A DNA stretch of 64,000 bases, from the NCBI RefSeq assembly GCF_009193175.1, contig NZ_VUKE01000010.1:62001-126000 (forward strand). Reading direction: 5' to 3'. This DNA is from Georgenia ruanii. GTDB lineage: Bacteria > Actinomycetota > Actinomycetes > Actinomycetales > Actinomycetaceae. Below are positions 32,922 through 41,721 of this stretch, piece by piece. Within the stretch, counting starts at the first letter, position 1. Each line of letters starts with the position of its first letter. The translations under genes were made by a program, and so were the position numbers. The notes beneath the pieces were generated by a model that saw only the letters and a program-made list of their open reading frames with translations, made no database searches and was not told the origin of the DNA.

Positions 32922-33700
32922 CCACCACCGCACCAGCCCCCGCCGTCGCCCCCGGACGCGTCGCCGGCAAGCTCGTCGTCCTCACCGGCGGCAGCGGCGA
33001 CCTCGGTGGCGCCACCGCCCGTCTCCTGGCGGCACACGGGGCCACCGTCGTCAACCTCGACCGGGTCGCCCCCGCGGAGCCGTGGGGAAGCGAGGCCATC
33101 AGCGACCTCGAGACCGACATCACCTCCGCACCTGAGGTCGAGGCGGCGGTGGCCGAGGTCGTCACCCGCCACGGCGTGCCGGACGTCCTCGTCAACGCCG
33201 CCGGCATCATCGGCCGCCCGGCGCCCTCCCACGAGGCCACCGAAGAGGAGTTCGACCAGCTCTTCGCCGTCAACGTCAAGGGCACCTGGCACATGACGAA
33301 GTACGTGGTCCCGCACATGATCGCGGCCGGGCGGGGAAGCATCGTCAACTTCTCGTCCATCCACGGCATCACCGGCGGGAAGACGGTCCCGCTGTACCAC
33401 GCCACCAAGGGCGCCATCCGGCTGCTGACCAAGTCCGACGCCGCCGTGTACGGCGAGCACGGCATCCGGGTCAACTCCATCCACCCGGGGTCGATGGCCA
33501 CGCGCATGAGCCGCTCCGCGGCCGAGCGCAGCCCCGGCGGCCCAGACGCCTACTACCGCCAGCTCGTCAGCGCCAACGCCTTGCCACGCCAGGGCCGGCC
33601 GGAGGAGATCGCCTACGCGGTCCTCTACCTCGCGTCCGACGAGTCCACCTTCACCACCGGCGCCGAGTTCGTCGTCGACGGCGGCTACACGGCCGTCTGA
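32918..33700 (+). CDS. Short-chain dehydrogenase in the aromatic/hydroaromatic operon
   Basis: The 260-residue classical SDR has TGGSGDLG at 23-30, NAAG at 93-96, catalytic S147, Y160 and K164 (YHATK), and ends in the FabG-like FTTGAEFVVDGGYTAV. Asp48 at the end of the second strand suggests NAD+ rather than NADP+, which suits an oxidative role. Its start overlaps the Dabb stop (ATGA). With the ketone-desaturating flavoprotein just downstream it could oxidise a ring alcohol to a ketone before desaturation; that role is inferred from context. Confidence 0.86.
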   Translation: MTTTAPAPAVAPGRVAGKLVVLTGGSGDLGGATARLLAAHGATVVNLDRVAPAEPWGSEAISDLETDITSAPEVEAAVAEVVTRHGVPDVLVNAAGIIGRPAPSHEATEEEFDQLFAVNVKGTWHMTKYVVPHMIAAGRGSIVNFSSIHGITGGKTVPLYHATKGAIRLLTKSDAAVYGEHGIRVNSIHPGSMATRMSRSAAERSPGGPDAYYRQLVSANALPRQGRPEEIAYAVLYLASDESTFTTGAEFVVDGGYTAV

Positions 33701-33717
33701 GAGAGAGCAGGAGAACC

Positions 33718-35490
33718 ATGAGCACCCCCCGCGCCGGCACCACCGGCACGATCCACACCGACGTCCTCGTCATCGGCTCCGGCGCCGCGGGCATCGCCGC
33801 CGCGCTCAAGGCCGCCCACCAGGGCCACAGCGTCGTCGTCGTCGAGAAGGAGAAGTACCTCGGCGGCACCTCGGCCATCTCCGGCGGCTGGGCCTGGGTG
33901 CCCGGCAACAAGCAGGGCGTCGCCCAGGGCGACACCCGTGCCGAGGTCGAGACGTACCTGCGCCACCTGGCGCCCGACACCCTCAACGACGAGATGGTGG
34001 CCACCTTCCTCGACGAGGTGCCCGAGGCCATGCGGTTCCTCGAGGAGGACGCCGGCATCGCGGTCAAGTACGCCGACAAGGCCCCCGACTACCAGATGGA
34101 CGCCCCGGGCGCGAGGGAATCCGGCCGCGCGGTGACCTTCGAGGCGGCCGACGGGCGGATGCTCGGCAAGGACCGCCTCCGCGTCCAGCCCTACCTCATG
34201 TCCTACACCGTGTACGGCTACATGCCGGAGATCGGCAAGGACATCGCGACGTTCCTCACCGCCAACCAGAACGTCAGGGACTTCCTCTACGCCACCCGCA
34301 AGGTCACCCGCACCTGGATCGAGACCCTGCTGTTCAAGCGGTCCTTCACGCGCACCAACGGCAACGCCCTCATGACCCGGATGATCACCGCCGCGCGGGA
34401 GGCCGGGATCCGCATGTGGACCTCCACCCGCGCCGCGGAGCTCCTCACCGGGCCCGACGGCGTGGTGACCGGCGTGCGGCTCGAGGGCGAGCACCGCGGG
34501 GTGGTCGAGGCCCGTCTCGGTGTCGTCGTCGCCGCCGGGGGCTTCTCCGGCAACGCCGAGCTCCGCAAGAAGTACTTCCCGCACGACCCGCACGGCGACA
34601 ACCACACCACGCCCACCATCGGGCACCAGGGTGAGTCCTACCGGCTCGCCCAGCCCCTCGGCGGCCACATCGACGCCGCCCCGCACCAGCCGGCCTCCTG
34701 GGGCCCCGTCACGGTGTTCCAGGGGATGCGAGGCCAGAAGCGGTGGTTCCCGCACCTGCGGGCGTTCGGCCTCCCGGGGCTCATCGCGGTGGACCGCGAG
34801 GGCATCCGGTTCGCCAACGAGTCGCTCTCCTACCACGACTACGGCGTGGAGATGCTCAAGAACGACGCCGGCCGGGAGAAGACGTTCGGCTGGATCGTCG
34901 CCGACCACAAGGCCATGCACAAGTACGGCATCGGCTACGCCAAGCCCTGGCCGTTCCCCCAGGCGCTCTTCACCTCCTCGGGGTACCTCACCAGGGCGGC
35001 CACCGTCGCCGAGCTCGCGCAGAAGATCGGCGTCCCGGCGGCCAACCTGCAGCGGACCCTGGACGAGTTCAACGAGGGGGCCGCCCGCGGCGTGGACCCG
35101 AAGTTCCACCGCGGGTCGAACAAGTTCCACCACTTCAAGGGCGACATGACCCACACGCCCAACCCCAACCTCGCCCCGATCGACAAGGGGCCCTACTACG
35201 CGGTGAAGATCGAGATGGGAGACCTGGGCAGCTACGCGGGCCTGGCCGTCAACACCCGCAACGAGGTCCTCGACGAGCGCGGGCACGGCGTTCCCGGGCT
35301 CTACGCGGTCGGCACCGCCGCGGTGTCCGTCTTCGGCGGCGGGTACCCCGGCTACGGCGCGAACATCGGCCCGGCGCTGGTGTTCGGGCACATGGTCGGC
35401 CGCGACATCGCCGGGCACGCCGCCGAGCGCACCCGGGCCGCGTCCACCGGCGCGAGCCGGCGCCGGCATCCGGCGGCCGCGACGGCCTGA
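33718..35490 (+). CDS. KstD-like FAD-dependent ring desaturase
   Basis: The 590-residue FAD_binding_2 protein has the dinucleotide motif GSGAAG at 20-25, E43, GGTSAISGG at 49-57 and the C-terminal VPGLYAVGTAAVSVFGGGYPGYGANIG-type segment shared with 3-ketosteroid delta1-dehydrogenases and fumarate-reductase-like flavoproteins. These introduce a double bond next to a ring ketone. No signal peptide is seen. It starts 17 bases after the SDR with CAGGAG upstream. Beside pobA it may desaturate a 4-oxocyclohexane carboxylate towards 4-hydroxybenzoate; a steroid role is less likely because no other steroid genes are present. The last 25 residues are low-complexity. Confidence 0.85.
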   Translation: MSTPRAGTTGTIHTDVLVIGSGAAGIAAALKAAHQGHSVVVVEKEKYLGGTSAISGGWAWVPGNKQGVAQGDTRAEVETYLRHLAPDTLNDEMVATFLDEVPEAMRFLEEDAGIAVKYADKAPDYQMDAPGARESGRAVTFEAADGRMLGKDRLRVQPYLMSYTVYGYMPEIGKDIATFLTANQNVRDFLYATRKVTRTWIETLLFKRSFTRTNGNALMTRMITAAREAGIRMWTSTRAAELLTGPDGVVTGVRLEGEHRGVVEARLGVVVAAGGFSGNAELRKKYFPHDPHGDNHTTPTIGHQGESYRLAQPLGGHIDAAPHQPASWGPVTVFQGMRGQKRWFPHLRAFGLPGLIAVDREGIRFANESLSYHDYGVEMLKNDAGREKTFGWIVADHKAMHKYGIGYAKPWPFPQALFTSSGYLTRAATVAELAQKIGVPAANLQRTLDEFNEGAARGVDPKFHRGSNKFHHFKGDMTHTPNPNLAPIDKGPYYAVKIEMGDLGSYAGLAVNTRNEVLDERGHGVPGLYAVGTAAVSVFGGGYPGYGANIGPALVFGHMVGRDIAGHAAERTRAASTGASRRRHPAAATA

Positions 35491-35511
35491 CCGCCCCGCA
35501 CAGCACCGACG

Positions 35512-35554
35512 ACGACGGCGGCCGGTCACCGGGCAGGTGACCGGCCGCCGTCGT
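35512..35554. terminator. 19-bp perfect-stem bidirectional terminator
   Basis: The stem begins ACGACGGCGGCC and pairs perfectly over 19 bases around a GGGCA loop, between the flavoprotein gene and gnd, which converge. Confidence 0.8.
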
Positions 35555-35575
35555 GCGCCGGAAGGGTCCGTCAGG

Positions 35576-37030
35576 TCAGGACTGCTTCTCCTCGGACCGG
35601 TCGCCGGACCACAGCGTGTGGAACACGCCCTCCTGGTCCACCCGGTGGTAGGTGTGCGCCCCGAAGAAGTCACGCTGGGCCTGGATGAGCGCGGCGGGCA
35701 GGCGCGCGGCGCGGATGCCGTCGTAGTAGCTCAGCGAGGACGCGAACGCCGGGGTGGGCACGCCGTTGAGCGCGGCCTGGGACACGACCCGGCGCCACGC
35801 GGCGACGCCGTTGCCGACGGCCTCGGTGAAGTACGGGTCGGCGAGGAGCAGCGGCAGGTCCGCCTGGCGCTCGTAGGCCTCGGTGATGCGGTTGAGGAAC
35901 CGCGCGCGGATGATGCAGCCGCCGCGCCAGATGCGGGCCATGGCGCCGCGGTCGATGTTCCAGCCGTACTCGGCCGAGGCGGCCGCGATCTGGTCGAAGC
36001 CCTGGGAGTAGGCGACCACCTTGGAGGCGTACAGGGCCAGGCGCACGTCCTCGATGAAGGCGTCGCGGTCGGTGACGTCCCAGGTGCCGGCGTCGCCGGG
36101 GAGGGCGGCGCGGGCCGCCTCGCGCTGGGGCACCGAGCCGGACAGCGCCCGGGCGAAGGTGGCCTCGGCGATGCCGGTGATCGGCACGCCCAGGTCGAGG
36201 GCGTTCTGCACGGTCCAGCGGCCGGTGCCCTTCTGCTCGGCCTGGTCGAGGACGACGTCCACGAACGCCTGGCCGGTCTGGGGGTCGGTGTGCTGGAGCA
36301 CGTCCGCCGAGATCTCGATGAGGAAGGACTCCAGGTCCCCGGCGTTCCACTCCTCGAAGATCTTGCCGATCTCGGCCGCCGAGGCGCCCAGGCCCTGGCG
36401 GAGCAGGTCGTAGGCCTCGGCGATGAGCTGCATGTCGGCGTACTCGATGCCGTTGTGCACCATCTTGACGAAGTGGCCGGCGCCGTCGGTGCCGACGTAG
36501 GTCGCGCACGGGACGCCGTCGACGTGCGCCGAGATGGCCTCCAGCATCGGGCCGAGGCGGTCGTAGGACTCCTTGGTCCCGCCCGGCATGATGGACGGGC
36601 CGTTGAGGGCGCCCTCCTCGCCGCCGGAGACGCCCATGCCGACGAAGTGCAGGCCCTTCTCCTTGAGCTCGCGCTCGCGGCGGATGGTGTCGGGGAAGTG
36701 CGAGTTGCCGCCGTCGACGATGATGTCGCCGGGCTCCATGTACTCGGCCAGCTCGTCGATGACGGCGTCGGTCGGGCCGCCGGCCTTGACCATGATGAGG
36801 GCCACGCGGGGCTTGGCGAGCGAGGCGACGAAGTCTTCCACGGACTCCGAGGGGACGAACGTGCCCTCGTCGCCGTGCTCGGAGACCAGCCTCTCGGTGC
36901 GGGCGTAGGTGCGGTTGTGCACGGCGACCTTGTGCCCGTGACGGGCGAAGTTCCGGGCCAGGTTCGAGCCCATGACCGCCAGTCCGGTCACGCCGATGTC
37001 GGCCACACCGACGGGCTTCTCGCTTGCCAT
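35576..37030 (-). CDS. gnd: 6-phosphogluconate dehydrogenase, decarboxylating
   Basis: The 484-residue enzyme oxidises 6-phosphogluconate to ribulose 5-phosphate and CO2 in the pentose phosphate pathway. The nucleotide motif GVTGLAVMG is followed by HNRT with Arg after the second strand, indicating NADP+. GGNSHFPDTIRR, the active-site GVSGGEEGALNGPSIMPGG region and KMVHNGIEYADMQ are present. The 480-residue length fits the long dimeric form. AGGAGGAAG supports the ATG at 37030 over a longer ORF. It is divergent from purC. Confidence 0.97.
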   Translation of the reverse strand: MASEKPVGVADIGVTGLAVMGSNLARNFARHGHKVAVHNRTYARTERLVSEHGDEGTFVPSESVEDFVASLAKPRVALIMVKAGGPTDAVIDELAEYMEPGDIIVDGGNSHFPDTIRRERELKEKGLHFVGMGVSGGEEGALNGPSIMPGGTKESYDRLGPMLEAISAHVDGVPCATYVGTDGAGHFVKMVHNGIEYADMQLIAEAYDLLRQGLGASAAEIGKIFEEWNAGDLESFLIEISADVLQHTDPQTGQAFVDVVLDQAEQKGTGRWTVQNALDLGVPITGIAEATFARALSGSVPQREAARAALPGDAGTWDVTDRDAFIEDVRLALYASKVVAYSQGFDQIAAASAEYGWNIDRGAMARIWRGGCIIRARFLNRITEAYERQADLPLLLADPYFTEAVGNGVAAWRRVVSQAALNGVPTPAFASSLSYYDGIRAARLPAALIQAQRDFFGAHTYHRVDQEGVFHTLWSGDRSEEKQS

Positions 37031-37197
37031 GTCCACTTCCTCCTGGGGGTTGGGCTGCACAGGCTTCCCCCGAAACGGTACGCGGTCGCCCATCCCGGTG
37101 GCCCGCCGGTGCCATGAGTTGCCGGGTGTCGGTCGGTGGCGCCGGCACGCGCGGGCCGCATGCCGGACCGCGGCAGACGCCGCCGGGAACCGGCTGC

Positions 37198-37203
37198 CAG
37201 GAT
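37198..37203 (+). promoter_or_regulatory. -10 element of a predicted leaderless promoter (purC)
   Basis: CAGGAT ends 6 nt before the ATG at 37210. Confidence 0.4.
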
Positions 37204-37209
37204 GACGCC

Positions 37210-38127
37210 ATGACGACCACGCCCGGGACCGCGCCCGACCTCGAGGGCTGGACGCACGCCCACTCCGGCAAGGTCCGCGACCTGTACGTGCCCGCCGGGG
37301 CCGCGTCGGGCGCCGGCGGCGACGTCGTCCTCGTCGTCGCGTCGGACCGCATCAGCGCCTTCGACTACGTGCTGCCGACGACGATCCCGGACAAGGGCAA
37401 GATCCTCACCGCCATGAGCCTGTGGTGGTTCGAGCAGCTCGAGGACGTCGTCCCCCACCACGTGGTCTCCCTCGACGTGCCCGAGCAGGTCGCCGGGCGC
37501 GCGATGATCTGCCGGCAGCTGCGCATGTACCCCATCGAGTGCGTGGCCCGCGGGTACATCACCGGCTCGGCGCTGAGCGAGTACCGCGCCAGCGCCGCGG
37601 TGTGCGGGGTGCCGCTGCCGGCCGGGCTTGTCGAGAGCGACCGGCTGCCCGAGCCGATCTTCACCCCCGCCGCCAAGGCGCAGATGGGCGAGCACGACGA
37701 GAACATCACCTTCGAGGACATGGCGGAGCGGGTGGGGGAGACGGCCGCGCGCCGCCTGCGCGAGACGACGCTGGAGGTCTACGAGCGCGCCGCCGACCTC
37801 GCCGCCCGCCGCGGGATGATCCTCGCCGACACCAAGCTCGAGTTCGGGGCCTCCCCGCACCCCGGCGAGCCGGAGATCGTCCTGGCCGACGAGGTGCTCA
37901 CCCCCGACTCCTCGCGCTTCTGGGCGGCCGCGGACTACCAGCCGGGCCGGCCCCAGATGAGCTACGACAAGCAGTTCGTGCGCGACTGGCTCCTCTCGCC
38001 GGACGCCGGCTGGGACCGCCGCGACGGCACCCCGCCCCCGGCGCTGCCCGCCGACGTCGTCGAGCGCACCCGCGAACGCTACGTCGAGGCCTACGAGCTG
38101 CTGACCGGCAAGACCTTCGCGGCCTGA
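37210..38127 (+). CDS. purC: SAICAR synthetase
   Basis: The 305-residue enzyme (phosphoribosylaminoimidazole-succinocarboxamide synthase) couples CAIR with aspartate using ATP. It has the HSGKVRDLY opening, ASDRISAFDYVLPTTIPDKG, ECVARGYITGSALSEY, EHDENITF and the C-terminal DKQFVRDWL. The roughly 300-residue length is the long form found in actinobacteria and yeast. The leaderless -10 supports the ATG at 37210. A short hairpin (38129-38151) follows. Confidence 0.96.
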   Translation: MTTTPGTAPDLEGWTHAHSGKVRDLYVPAGAASGAGGDVVLVVASDRISAFDYVLPTTIPDKGKILTAMSLWWFEQLEDVVPHHVVSLDVPEQVAGRAMICRQLRMYPIECVARGYITGSALSEYRASAAVCGVPLPAGLVESDRLPEPIFTPAAKAQMGEHDENITFEDMAERVGETAARRLRETTLEVYERAADLAARRGMILADTKLEFGASPHPGEPEIVLADEVLTPDSSRFWAAADYQPGRPQMSYDKQFVRDWLLSPDAGWDRRDGTPPPALPADVVERTRERYVEAYELLTGKTFAA

Positions 38128-38128
38128 G

Positions 38129-38151
38129 GGCGCCGCGAGGCAGCCGGCGCC
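38129..38151 (+). terminator. Short hairpin after purC
   Basis: GGCGCCG and CGGCGCC form a 7-bp stem with a 9-base loop right after the purC stop. Confidence 0.4.
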
Positions 38152-38159
38152 GACGTAAC

Positions 38160-38173
38160 CTACGGCACCGTAG
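38160..38173. promoter_or_regulatory. Inverted repeat upstream of the desaturase
   Basis: CTACGG-CA-CCGTAG is a near-perfect palindrome about 107 bases before the desaturase start. Its size and symmetry suit a TetR-type operator. No regulator gene is adjacent. Confidence 0.4.
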
Positions 38174-38279
38174 CCCGAGGTATCGGTCGCCACCGTTCCA
38201 TGCCAGACTCGGCGCAGGCGGTCGCCCGTGACCGCCAGTGCGGCCCGTGGTCGTGCCCCTCGAGCATCAGGCGGCGGCC

Positions 38280-39392
38280 ATGAGCCATACCCTCAGCCCA
38301 GCAGCATCTCCCGATACCGGCGGCGGCAGGAGCCCTGCCCCGCGCAGCGCCCGCGAGCGGCAGGTCAGCGACTTCACCGCGCTCACGGCGAAGGTCCAGG
38401 AGCACGGCCTCATGCGCCGGGCCTACGGCTACTACTGGTCCAAGCTCGTCGGGCTGACCGTGGCCGGGCTGGTCCTGGCCGGGACGTTCGTCCACATGGG
38501 CGACACGTGGTGGCAGCTGAGCACCGCCGTCGTCCTCGCCCTGCTCATGACGCAGATCGCCTTCCTCGGGCACGACGCCGCCCACCGGCAGATCTTCGTC
38601 TCCGGCCGGTGGAACGAGTGGGTCTCCCTCATCGTGGTGAACCTGTTCGCCGGGATGGGCCTGGGCTGGTGGCAGCGCAAGCACACCAAGCACCACGCCG
38701 CACCGAACCAGGTCGACGCCGACCCCGACATCGACTCGGGGGTGCTGGCCCTCACGCCGCAGGCGGCCGCGGGCCGCACGTCCCGGCTCGGGCGCTGGCT
38801 GGCCACCAAGCAGGGCTGGTTCTTCTTCCCGCTGCTGCTGCTCGAGGGCGTGAACCTGCACGTCCAGGGTCTCAAGCGGGTGCTCGGGCGCGACCGGGTC
38901 AAGCGCCGCTGGGTGGAGCTGAGCTTCATCGGCTTCCGGCTCCTCAGCTACGTCGCGCTGGTGTTCGTGATCCTGCCGCCGGGCAAGGCCGCCGCCTTCA
39001 TCGGGGTCCAGCTCGCCGTGTTCGGCCTGTACATGGGCCTGTCGTTCGCGCCCAACCACATCGGCATGCCGATCGTGCCGCCCACCGTCAAGATCGACTT
39101 CCTGCGGCGCCAGGTCCTCATGAGCCGCAACATCACGGGCGGGCGCTGGGTCGACACGTTCATGGGCGGGCTGAACTTCCAGGTGGAGCACCACCTCTTC
39201 CCCTCCATGGCGCGGCCGAATCTGCGCAAGGTCGCCCCGATGGTGCGGGCGTACTGCGAGCAGCTCGGCGTGCGGTACACCGAGACCTCGATCGGCCAGT
39301 CCTACAAGGCGGTGCACGACTACATCAACCGCGTCGGCCGGGGCGGGCTGGACGTGTGGGCGTGCCCGCTCGCCACGCAGTACCGCGTCTGA
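38280..39392 (+). CDS. Membrane fatty-acid desaturase
   Basis: The 370-residue di-iron membrane enzyme has the three histidine boxes: HDAAH at 98-102, HTKHH at 135-139, and QVEHH at 301-305. Hydrophobic segments at about 55-75, 80-97, 115-130, 190-205 and 225-262 give the usual four-helix core. QVEHH in the third box is the front-end/acyl-lipid omega type rather than the stearoyl-CoA HDYHH type. No fused cytochrome b5 is present. It introduces a double bond into membrane-lipid acyl chains, with a ferredoxin reductase encoded elsewhere. The ATG at 38280 was chosen over 38238, which would add 14 residues. Confidence 0.9.
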   Translation: MSHTLSPAASPDTGGGRSPAPRSARERQVSDFTALTAKVQEHGLMRRAYGYYWSKLVGLTVAGLVLAGTFVHMGDTWWQLSTAVVLALLMTQIAFLGHDAAHRQIFVSGRWNEWVSLIVVNLFAGMGLGWWQRKHTKHHAAPNQVDADPDIDSGVLALTPQAAAGRTSRLGRWLATKQGWFFFPLLLLEGVNLHVQGLKRVLGRDRVKRRWVELSFIGFRLLSYVALVFVILPPGKAAAFIGVQLAVFGLYMGLSFAPNHIGMPIVPPTVKIDFLRRQVLMSRNITGGRWVDTFMGGLNFQVEHHLFPSMARPNLRKVAPMVRAYCEQLGVRYTETSIGQSYKAVHDYINRVGRGGLDVWACPLATQYRV

Positions 39393-39435
39393 CGCCGCGG
39401 GGCGCGCAGCTCTGACGTCGCCGGGCGTGCAGGGT

Positions 39436-39510
39436 GCACGCCCCGCCGCCATTGCACGCCCCGCCATTGCGCGCCCCGCCATTGCGCGCCCCGCCATTGC
39501 GCGGCCGGCG
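39436..39510. repeat. 15-bp tandem repeat array
   Basis: The unit ATTGCRCGCCCCGCC occurs in full at 39451, 39466 and 39481, with a degenerate half copy before (GCACGCCCCGCC) and a diverged copy after (39496-39510). It lies in the 140-base gap between the desaturase and the nucleoside hydrolase. Confidence 0.8.
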
Positions 39511-39520
39511 GCCCGCGCGG

Positions 39521-39526
39521 CACCGT
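39521..39526 (+). promoter_or_regulatory. -10 element of a predicted leaderless promoter (nucleoside hydrolase)
   Basis: CACCGT ends 6 nt before the GTG at 39533. Confidence 0.35.
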
Positions 39527-39532
39527 GGCCCG

Positions 39533-40489
39533 GTGACCACCCCCAGGCCGGCCCCGCGCCGCATCGTCCTCGACTGCGACCCGGGCCACGACGACGCCCT
39601 CGCCCTGCTCCTGGCCGCCGGGCACCCCGGCGTCGAGATCGCTGCCATCACCACGGTCGGTGGCAACCAGACCCTGGAGAAGGTCACCCGCAACGCCCTC
39701 GCGGTCGCCACCGTGGCCGGGCTGGACGACGTCGTCGTCGCCGCCGGCTGTGACCGGCCGCTCGTGCGCGAGGCGGTGCTCACCGACCCGCGCACCCACG
39801 GCGAGAGCGGCCTGGACGGCCCGGCGCTGCCCGCCCCGACCGTGGCGCTCGATCCCCGCCACGGCGTCGACGTCATCATCGACACGGTCATGGGCGCCGA
39901 GCCCGGGACCGTCACGCTCGTGCCCACCGGCCCGCTGACCAACATCGCCACCGCGGCGCGCCGCCAACCGGACATCGTCGGCCGGGTGGCGGAGGTCGTC
40001 CTCATGGGTGGGGGGTACTCCAAGGGCAACGTCACCGCCGCCGCGGAGTTCAACATCTACACCGACCCGGAGGCGGCCCACGTCGTCTTCTCGGCCCCCT
40101 GGCGGGTGACCATGATCGGCCTCGACCTGACCCACCGGGCGCTGGCCACCCCCGACGTCGTCGAGCGGTTCCGGGCGCTGGGGACGACGGCGGGCCGCTT
40201 CGTCGTCGACCTGCTCGCCTTCTTCGGCCCGGCCTACCGCGCCAAGCAGGGCTTCCCCGCCCCGCCGGTGCACGACGTGTGCGCCGTCGCGCGGGTCATC
40301 GACCCCGACCTCGTGCGCGTGCGGCCCGCGCACGTCGCCGTCGAGCTGCGCGGGGAGCACACCACCGGCATGACGGTGACCGACTTCGCCGGCCGGGCGG
40401 GCCAGGAGCTCGACCACCTGGTGGCCACCGATCTGGACGTGCACCGGTTCTGGGACCTCGTGCTGGGGGCCGTGGGCCGGCTGGCGTGA
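39533..40489 (+). CDS. Inosine-uridine preferring nucleoside hydrolase family protein
   Basis: The 318-residue enzyme hydrolyses the N-glycosidic bond of ribonucleosides for base salvage. The calcium-binding [11 protein letters not shown] is at 14-24 (family consensus D-x-D-P-G-x-D-D); [36 protein letters not shown] and the C-terminal HDVCAVA follow. Length is normal. The ORF extends upstream through the 15-bp repeats, but the conserved region and the leaderless -10 support the GTG at 39533. Purine or pyrimidine preference is not evident. Confidence 0.9.
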   Translation: MTTPRPAPRRIVLDCDPGHDDALALLLAAGHPGVEIAAITTVGGNQTLEKVTRNALAVATVAGLDDVVVAAGCDRPLVREAVLTDPRTHGESGLDGPALPAPTVALDPRHGVDVIIDTVMGAEPGTVTLVPTGPLTNIATAARRQPDIVGRVAEVVLMGGGYSKGNVTAAAEFNIYTDPEAAHVVFSAPWRVTMIGLDLTHRALATPDVVERFRALGTTAGRFVVDLLAFFGPAYRAKQGFPAPPVHDVCAVARVIDPDLVRVRPAHVAVELRGEHTTGMTVTDFAGRAGQELDHLVATDLDVHRFWDLVLGAVGRLA

Positions 40490-40623
40490 CCGCTGCGCGC
40501 TCGGCGGGCGGCCGGGAGCGGCCGCTGTGGCCGGGCTCTCGCCCCGCATGGACGGCCCCTCGGACGGGTTGGGGCGAGCGGTTACCCTGACCTCGCCGTC
40601 GCCGAGACACCAGGAGCGAAGTA

Positions 40624-40881
40624 ATGGGACGCATCGTCGTCGAGGTCATGCCGAAGCCGGAGATCCTCGATCCCCAGGGCAAGGCTGTCGCCGGGGCGCT
40701 GCCGCGGCTGGGCCTGGACCAGTTCACCGGCGTGCGCCAGGGCAAGCGCTTCGAGCTGAGCGTCGAGGGAGCCGTCACGCCGGAGCTCATCGACGCAGCC
40801 CGCCAGGCGGCCGAGACGGCGCTGTCCAACCCGATCATCGAGGACGTCGTGGGCGTCTACGACGCCGAGGAGCAGCGCTGA
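40624..40881 (+). CDS. purS: Phosphoribosylformylglycinamidine synthase subunit PurS
   Basis: The 85-residue PurS is the small dimeric subunit that holds PurQ and PurL together in the FGAM synthase complex. [22 protein letters not shown] and the C-terminal NPIIEDV strand are characteristic. GGAG precedes the ATG. Its TGA overlaps the purQ start by one base (TGATG), so the two are coupled. Confidence 0.94.
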   Translation: MGRIVVEVMPKPEILDPQGKAVAGALPRLGLDQFTGVRQGKRFELSVEGAVTPELIDAARQAAETALSNPIIEDVVGVYDAEEQR

Positions 40882-41594
40882 TGTCCGCCGCCAGCGGCGC
40901 CCGGATCGGCGTCGTCACCTTCCCCGGCACCCTGGACGACCGCGACGCCCAGCGGGCCGTCCGCCTCGCCGGCGCCCAGCCGGTCGCCCTGTGGCACGCC
41001 GACGCGGACCTGCGCGGCGTCGACGCCGTCGTCCTGCCCGGTGGCTTCTCCTACGGCGACTACCTGCGCTGCGGCGCGATCGCCCGGTTCGCGCCGGTGA
41101 TGGGCGAGGTCGTGGCGGCCGCTCAGGGCGGGCTGCCCGTGCTCGGCATCTGCAACGGCTTCCAGATCCTGTGCGAGGCCCACCTGCTGCCCGGCGCGCT
41201 CATCCGCAACGACCACCAGCACTTCATCTGCCGGGACCAGCAGCTGCGGGTGGAGAGCACGCGCACCCCGTGGACCGCCGACCTCGCGGCCGACGAGGTG
41301 ATCACCATCCCGCTGAAGAACGGCGAGGGCGGCTTCGTCGCCGACGAGGACACGCTGAACCGGATCGAGGGGGAGGGACAGGTCGTCTTCCGCTACGCGG
41401 GGATGAACCCCAACGGCTCCCTGCGCGACATCGCCGGCGTGAGCAACGCGCGCGGCAACGTCGTCGGGCTCATGCCGCACCCCGAGCACGCCGTCGAGCC
41501 CGGCTTCGGCCCGGACGCGCCGGGCGCGCCGCGCGGAGGCACCGACGGGCTGAAGCTGTTCACCTCGGTGATCGGCTCGCTCGTCGCCGCCTGA
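40881..41594 (+). CDS. purQ: Phosphoribosylformylglycinamidine synthase subunit PurQ
   Basis: The 237-residue class I glutamine amidotransferase supplies ammonia for FGAM synthesis. The nucleophile C91 is in GICNGFQ, and the His-Glu pair is H200 and E202 in MPHPEH. The purS-purQ order is standard, but purL, which often comes next, is absent; an unrelated yceI gene follows after 127 bases. Length is normal. Confidence 0.95.
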   Translation: MSAASGARIGVVTFPGTLDDRDAQRAVRLAGAQPVALWHADADLRGVDAVVLPGGFSYGDYLRCGAIARFAPVMGEVVAAAQGGLPVLGICNGFQILCEAHLLPGALIRNDHQHFICRDQQLRVESTRTPWTADLAADEVITIPLKNGEGGFVADEDTLNRIEGEGQVVFRYAGMNPNGSLRDIAGVSNARGNVVGLMPHPEHAVEPGFGPDAPGAPRGGTDGLKLFTSVIGSLVAA

Positions 41595-41721
41595 GAAGCC
41601 GCGAGAGCGACGCGCTGCGGAAGACACCGTTCCGAAAAACCGGTCGTCACGTGCCCGGCAAGGGTAGGGTCTCCGACAGCCGTCTAAGATACCCGGCGAC
41701 GGTCTTCGAAGGAGGAAGACG

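Noticed and set aside
33718-35490. Steroid catabolism as the role of the KstD-like flavoprotein
   Set aside because: No other steroid gene (kshA, hsaC, mce, fadD19 type) is present, while pobA and an SDR are in the same operon. Not excluded, but less likely.
39436-39510. Tandem repeats as a possible CRISPR array
   Set aside because: Units are 15 bases and directly adjacent, with no spacers and no cas genes in the window.
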